NCBI GenBank assembly: GCA_030549775.1
Contig: CM060174.1
Coordinates: 99,588,132-99,652,131 of the forward strand
Origin: Tamarix chinensis
Taxonomy: Eukaryota; Streptophyta; Magnoliopsida; Caryophyllales; Tamaricaceae
DNA: 64,000 nucleotides
Direction: 5' to 3'
Below the pieces are notes generated by a model. It was not told the DNA's origin. It was given only the letters and a program-made list of their open reading frames with translations, and made no database searches. Shown piece by piece: positions 58,099 to 64,000 of the stretch (within the stretch, counting starts at the first letter, position 1; the number at the start of each line of letters is the position of its first letter). The translations under genes and the position numbers were made by a program.

Positions 58099-59584
58099 TC
58101 TGGGCCCGGCTCAGCATCTTCCTCTTTAAGTAACTAGTATCTTAACGTATCTTATTTGAAATTGTTTTACCCTTGACATGCATGGCTGACTATATCCACA
58201 CTTATCCTCCCAGGAGGGCCCGTCCCATATCTTGGAACTCGTGCACCCCTTATCACACCTCGATATCCATTTTCCCCTCTATACTTACACATAATAAAAA
58301 CCAACTCCTAGAGTATGAATTAAGGCACAACACCTCGTGACATCAGACTCCACCCGCTATTAGCCTCTAGGGTTTCCCTTGAAACCCTAATTGGACCTAT
58401 GTGGTCCAACCTCCTCTTACTTCACTACCATTAATTCATCTATCCTCAACACCTCATCTCGTTCAGGTCCAATCCCCAAATCATATCGTTTTACCCATCG
58501 ATTCGACCTGTGACCCTAAAACTCTAGTTGGCCACTTCAACTCTAGTACCTTTCTTTTCCCACAAGTAACCTCTCCTTTTCACCCAATGTTTCTTCTCCC
58601 TCAAAACTCCCATAATCATCCCTTATAACATAAACTCTCACTCTCAACCCGCACCTTACTCGCCCTTAATCATTTTTCTTTCACTTTTTTTTCAGATTAC
58701 TAATTCTTCCCAAAACCCTAATCGGGTCCCTTATATGACCCTACGTACTATATTTCACCTCAAGTTTCCAGACTCTCAAACAGACCTTCCACTATCTTCC
58801 TCACGTCCCACGGTAACTTTTCATACGTAAGGTTCGCCCCCATGCGGACCTTAACCTTCCCATGCAAACCCTATCATTTCCACCATGCCAACTCTATCAT
58901 TTCCATGAAAACCCTAGTTTCCCCCATGCAACCTTATTTTATTCCCACTCTTCTATTTATTTGATTCCCCCTTTTCCTCATCATTTCACAAATTATGAAT
59001 TCCTTAGGTCGTCCATACCTATGTTAACCGACGTACTTCCCTTTGGTTATCTTAATTGCTTATTTTTCTTTTTCAGGTCCCCACTTCACAACACTTCCTC
59101 ACATAACCTAGCATGCATGCCGTAGGGGTCACATCACATCACATCATATTTGTACCATACCATATTAGTACACACAGACGAGAGCACGAGAACGTACCTC
59201 GGTTCCATGCTGCGCTACATAAATACACAGATAACATACAGGTTATAGCATACAACCGCACAAAGCATACAAGACAGGTAAAACATGCAATACACACAGG
59301 CGGCCTTAGTTACGTCCTTACCTAAATCGGCGCCGGACTTGGAGCACGCTCCTACGCCTCCTGGGGGCTTTGACTCGGTTCACCTATAAGAGGGAAATGC
59401 TAAGGGTCAATCTCCCTCTACTCGAATTACCATAATTTTCCTACCTTACCCCTATCATGGCCTAATACTAAGGCTAATATTAATAATAGGGGTTGATAAA
59501 TAAAGGGTAGGGTTATTACTATTCTCACGATAGTTTGAACAGATTATTACTGATTAAAGTAGGTTTTAGCAAAAATCCAGAGTA

Positions 59585-59854
59585 TTAAGGTGAGGGTTTC
59601 AATATTATTAATAATAATTACTAATAATACTAACAATAATAAGAATACTACTAATAATAATAGTACTCATAATAAGAATAATAATGGCTATAATGATAAT
59701 AATGATGATAATAATAATTGAAATCATAGTAGCATTAGTGATAGTAATATTACCGATAATAATAAAATACTAACACAACCATAATCATTCTGATGATAAT
59801 ATCAATAATGACGATAATAATAATAATAATAGTAGAAGTAGTAATAGTAATGAA

Positions 59855-59928
<74 letters not shown>

Positions 59929-59929
59929 G

Positions 59930-59983
<54 letters not shown>

Positions 59984-60340
59984 AATAATAATAATAATAA
60001 TACAATTGATAGTAAGAATACTAGAAATAATACTAATAGAAATAATAGAAATAATAATAATAGTTAGAAAGATAAACATCATGACACTAGTATTAACCAT
60101 AGTAGTAATAATAGTAATGATAGCGATAATGATAGTAATAATAATAACGATAATAACAATAACAATAATAATAATTACAATAATAATAATAATAATACAA
60201 TAGTTGTGGCATTACTAAGCATAACAAAATACTAAGGTAATAATATTAAGTTATAATGTTAAGGATAATAACGATGGTAATAATCGATAAAATAATAAAT
60301 GCATTAAATACAACAACAACAACAACAAAATAATAAAAAG

Positions 60341-60409
<69 letters not shown>

Positions 60410-60460
60410 TTAGAGGTACTAAGGATGTTAGTCATAGTTAAAGTAACACATGTGATAATG

Positions 60461-60503
<43 letters not shown>

Positions 60504-60880
60504 TAATAGTAATAATAATAGTAATAAAAATAATAATAGTAATAAATGACAATAATAATTATAATAACAATAAGAATAATAAGAGTAATAATAATAACGA
60601 TAATAATAATAATAATAGTAATCATAATAGTAGTGCTAATAATAATAAGGATAATAATAGTAATACTAGCAATATTAACAATAATAATAACTTAATAGGG
60701 TCTTGTATTGCTTAATACCATTAATTAGAAGTTCTTAGGGGAAATGTTAGGGCCTGTTAATAATAATAATAATAATAATGGTAGTATTAATAGTAATTAT
60801 AGTGATAGTATTAATAATAATTAGGTTAATGATAATTATAATGACATTAACAATAATAGTTAATAATAATATTAAAATTT
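59585..60880 (-). repeat. AAT/AAC trinucleotide tract of LTR4
   Basis: Long pure runs are (AAT)n at about 59,857-59,928, (AAC)n at about 59,930-59,980 and (AAT)n at 60,342-60,408 and 60,461-60,501. Interrupted AAT repeats fill the rest. Apparent poly-Ile, poly-Leu, poly-Tyr or poly-Cys frames here are artefacts of the repeat. Confidence 0.9.
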
Positions 60881-61375
60881 ATTAACCACTTCTATTATTC
60901 CAAGTCTAGGGTTTTAGGGAGTTGGACCACCTGGCTGGGGAGAGTGGCACCGGCGGTGGCGGCGGAGGAGGAAGAAGAATTTTGGGAAAGGTGGCTATGG
61001 AGGCTAAGGGGGGAGAAACTAGGGGAAAGTGGAAGTGTAGGGTGGTAGAGCAGGAAGTCCTGGTGGTTTTGGGGGGTGGTGAAGGTGCTGCAAGTGGCGG
61101 CACAGCCGGCAGCGGCGACGCGAAGGCGGCGCAGGGCTGGAAGGGGTCGATTTGGGGAGGGGTTTTCACACGGCCGGGGCGGCACATGCGGCGCGAGGCA
61201 GGGAAGCTAAGGGGGTTGGTTGTGTAGAGGGGGGTGCAGGGAAGATGTTGGTGGCACGGGCAGGCGGCAACGGTGGCCGAAGGCGGAGGAAAGGGCGGTT
61301 GAAGGTGGGGCGGCGTGCGTTGGAACTTTCTCTGGGTTCCAGATTTGCGAACCCGATTAAGGTGGTGGTGAGGGC

Positions 61376-61383
61376 TATTTATA
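61376..61383 (-). promoter_or_regulatory. TATA box of LTR4
   Basis: The minus strand reads GGCCTATAAATAGCCC, about 1.1 kb from the LTR 5' end. If used, the R-U5 part is about 4.5 kb. Confidence 0.65.
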
Positions 61384-62493
61384 GGCCAAATTGAACGGAA
61401 AACGACAAGCTTCGAGGGGGAGGTTAGGGGTTAGGGTTAGGGTAGGTCGTCCGGCGTAGTTGGCCGGCGTATGGTCTGAAAATTTTCAGACCATGATTTT
61501 CTGGGAAAAGGGGGGATTTTCGTGCGGGAGAAGGGATGTGCCGTGTGGTCACATCCATAGGGAAGTCAACGGGGAGAAGAGGGCGACATGACCGGAGCTG
61601 GAGCTGTCGTTGCAGGCTTTTCTTGCTCCGACGGAGTTTCGTGTTGCAAGCGGCGAAAGACGACGTCGCGAGGAAGAAGAAGAAGAAGAAAGGGGGGGCT
61701 GGACCGGCGGTCCAGGGGAAAGGAAAAAATGGAAGGGGGAACCGGCCGGGCGGCGGCAGTTATTTCCCCCATTAATGAAACGCGGCGTTTTGGATGAGTT
61801 TTGGGAAAAACGCGACGTCCGCGTCGGTCTGGCAACGGTTAATTTTTTTCCTTATCACGACGCGGTGTTTTAGCGACTTTAGCGTCGAAACGCGGCGTTT
61901 TGTCTCACGGGCGGCTGGGTCGCTGGGCCGCGGGCGAGAAGAAGGAAGGAGGGTGGCGTTGGGCCGGTCGAGGCCCAACTTCGGCGGGGAGGGTAGGAAA
62001 AAGGAAAAAGAAGGAAAAGAAAAAGGGAAAAAGGAAAAGGAAGGCTTTATTTAGGGTTTTGGATTTTGCATAAATTATTTAGAATATTTTTGGGCTATTT
62101 AGAATAATAATATTTATAAAATATTAAATAAATTCCTTTTTTTATTAGTTTAGACTATTTTAGATAAATTTCCTTAACCTCCATACTAATTAGGAAAAAT
62201 ACCCAAATTTTCTTCCAATTAAATTATTTATAAAGTGTATATTAATTGAAGCTATTTTATCCTTCTTATTTTAAATAAAATAATTTACTTAATTAATTTC
62301 TAAAATAAAACCCTTAATTATCTTAAAATACCAAAAGTCCTCCTACTTAGAACACTTATAAATTCCTTCTTGATTTATCCTAATTAATTCCCCTTTTCTT
62401 TCCAATAAAAGTAGTTTATCTTAAATAAATTTTCGAATAATTCCCTATTCAGCCATGATTTCCTAATTTAGGGTTTTGGGGTATTTCATTAAC

Positions 62494-64000
62494 CTTCAAG
62501 ACTTGGTTATCTTTTATATGTTGTTCTCTTGTCATTAGAAACTTGACTGCTCTTTTAAATTTGTACATTTAGAGAAATACTTTGAGTTGGTGTGTTTAGA
62601 TTTCTTTGAAAGTTAATCATAGTACAAGCATAATTAAGTAAACGCATTAGTTCCTAGGATACATTTGTTATTATTAAACCTAGGAAAATGAAATTATTTA
62701 ACCTATGAGGTCAAAAATTTATTCTATGATATGTGGCTAAATACTTATTGTTAGGGGTGTGATTGAAACATTAGACTATAGTCTGAGATATTAATAATAT
62801 TTTCTTTATTTTTAATTATCAAGAGAGTTATCATTGACTCTGATTTAATTAATATTATTTATATGTGTGCTTTTGTAAAGTGTGGTTTACATGGTACATG
62901 CCTTGTTCTAACTTCCTCATATCGACGGTATGTAGAATTATATACTTGTTAGGTTGCTACATGATAGAGTTTGTGTATATATTGAATCTAGGTTAGATAA
63001 TCATTTACCTAATAGTTTTTTATTCTAACCGCAGTAGTGGAATGTTTGGATGGAGGGAGAAAATACAACTACACACGCTTAAAGTACTAGTTTTGGTACT
63101 TAGATTGACATACTTCTACTTTTTCTTAAGACATTAGATCATGTTAAATATAAGAGCCATTTGTTACTAGTGCACTATTAGAATTCAATATGATTTCATA
63201 TTGATACTTTGTTTTATTATTAAATTTAAGGAAGTAATATAAGGTGTATAGGCTTACTTTTGGGTTGAAACTTGGTCAATATTTTTCTTGTGACTAATAG
63301 GTGATACATAAATTATTTGCTTTATTTTGGCCTATTATAGTGAAGGAAATCGATTCCCTGGCACATTTGTCATCTTTAAATTCATCCATATTTTTTCCTT
63401 ATTTGATTTGATTTTCTTTTTATTTTTTCTAGTTTAAACTCCTATAATATATTTTTCTTATTATTAGTGATTTGTGAGAGTATAAATTATTATGCAGTAT
63501 TTTATTTGATTTTAGTTGTGTGCTAGTGATACATTAGGTGATTATTATCAATCCTTAACTTAGAACAATATATTTTTTTACTAATATTATAATTATGCAA
63601 TAAGAGGATTTAAATTACATGTTACCTATAGTTAGCCCACCTAAGCCTTTTATTTAGCCTTCTTGCTTAAATATTTCAAAATTTAAAGGCAAACTTGTAC
63701 AGAGGTTCTATAGAAAAAGCAAATTGAATAACCTTTAGTACTTTCATTTAATAGTATAGTAGATTTTTGGTCTAGGGATTATGGAGATCAATCAACTTTT
63801 GATGAATGTCTTAACAAATTTTCTGTGAGAGACTTTCATAAACATCTTATCAACATTGATAAATCTAAAAACCATATTTCTAAATTGTCATAGCTTTTTA
63901 TAGTTTCCAAAATATTAGATAGGAAGTTCCAACATGCATACCAATGTAACGGAGGTTTTGGACCCAACAAATTTAAAAGTCCAATGATGAATGAAATAGT
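62494..64000. other. AT-rich flank, no gene recognised
   Basis: No element end is seen. A plus-strand stretch of 53 sense codons (63732-63890, containing DFWSRDYGDQSTFDECLNKF) lacks the extreme AT-type composition of its surroundings. It has no start codon near it and matches no family I know. It could be an old LINE or gene fragment or chance. Confidence 0.4.

Larger units (their letters stand above)
56835..62488 (-). mobile_element. Solo LTR4, 5.65 kb, complete
   Basis: The left end TGTAACACCCCCAAATT and the right end TTTTGGGGTATTTCA are flanked by a perfect duplication TTAAC (56830-56834 and 62489-62493). On the minus strand it holds an AT-rich start, a GC block (60,900-62,000), TATAAATA (61376-61383), a very long AAT-rich tract (59585-60880), a palindrome array (57763-58098), hairpins and TGCAGGT (57271-57280). 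The GC block also has three GCGGCGTTTTG- or GCGGTGTTTTA-like words (61,785-61,900). It is the largest LTR of the window and has no coding sequence. Confidence 0.92.

Noticed and set aside
59750..60203. Poly-Ile, poly-Leu, poly-Tyr and poly-Cys frames
   Set aside because: Six-frame artefacts of AAT/AAC repeats.
61420..61445. Telomere-like GGGTTAGGG units
   Set aside because: Plant telomeres are TTTAGGG arrays. Here there are only two or three irregular units inside an LTR GC block.
3280..62488. Giant LTRs as DNA transposons because of their long inverted ends
   Set aside because: Five-bp duplications, TG/CA ends and the PBS and PPT at 14,104-14,575 fit LTR retrotransposons.

Overview
This window reads as intergenic heterochromatin from a large flowering-plant nuclear genome. 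I find no intact protein-coding gene, tRNA or rRNA gene. The plant assignment rests on content: a Cassandra-type LTR carrying a 5S rRNA-derived segment, LTR retrotransposons primed by initiator-Met tRNA, tandem Helitrons with a plant-type 3' hairpin, a hAT element of the Tip100 kind, and broken L1-type LINE and RNase H fragments. I cannot name the species.

One superfamily of very long LTRs dominates (termini TGTAAYAYCCC / GGGTGTTACA). I resolved most copies from their ends and 5-bp target duplications, and all of those are solo LTRs. Positions 1-105 are a fragment. V (3280-6703, -) is solo. From 7422 to about 19,010 there is an old minus-strand LTR (Z). It is broken by solo LTR Y (7818-13296, +), which contains solo LTR X (8212-11613, +), which contains a Cassandra solo LTR (11154-11446, +). 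Z is also broken by a short element with two LTR-like repeats, PBS and PPT (13811-15838, +). W (19590-29081, -) contains LTR1 (23427-28611, +), which contains LTR2 (24282-28513, +).

From 29,082 to 36,348 the sequence is AT-rich, with three foldback MITE candidates, a diverged repeat pair and an RNase H pseudogene. From 36,349 to about 44,965 there is a head-to-tail array of non-autonomous Helitrons on the minus strand, holding a hAT element (36577-38534, 8-bp duplication). LTR3 (46584-51809, -) follows. Then comes an L1-type LINE remnant (52331-55925, +) split by LTR T (52605-54599, -), an LTR fragment (56020-56629), LTR4 (56835-62488, -) and an unassigned AT-rich tail.

The large LTRs share a layout, read 5' to 3' in element orientation: an AT-rich start, a GC-rich block with a TATA box in several copies, trinucleotide or ATTACC-type low-complexity DNA, an array of short palindromes (CCGGTCCACCGG in one subfamily, a GATCGA-centred motif in another), a conserved hairpin (TCAGTA...TACTGA), often a second hairpin and a splice-donor-like TGCAGGT, then the 3' end. 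The TATA positions imply leaders of about 2.6-4.5 kb inside the LTR. The hairpin is kept in eight copies while its loop, and the sequence of the second hairpin, change. This is the most intriguing unexplained signal in the window.
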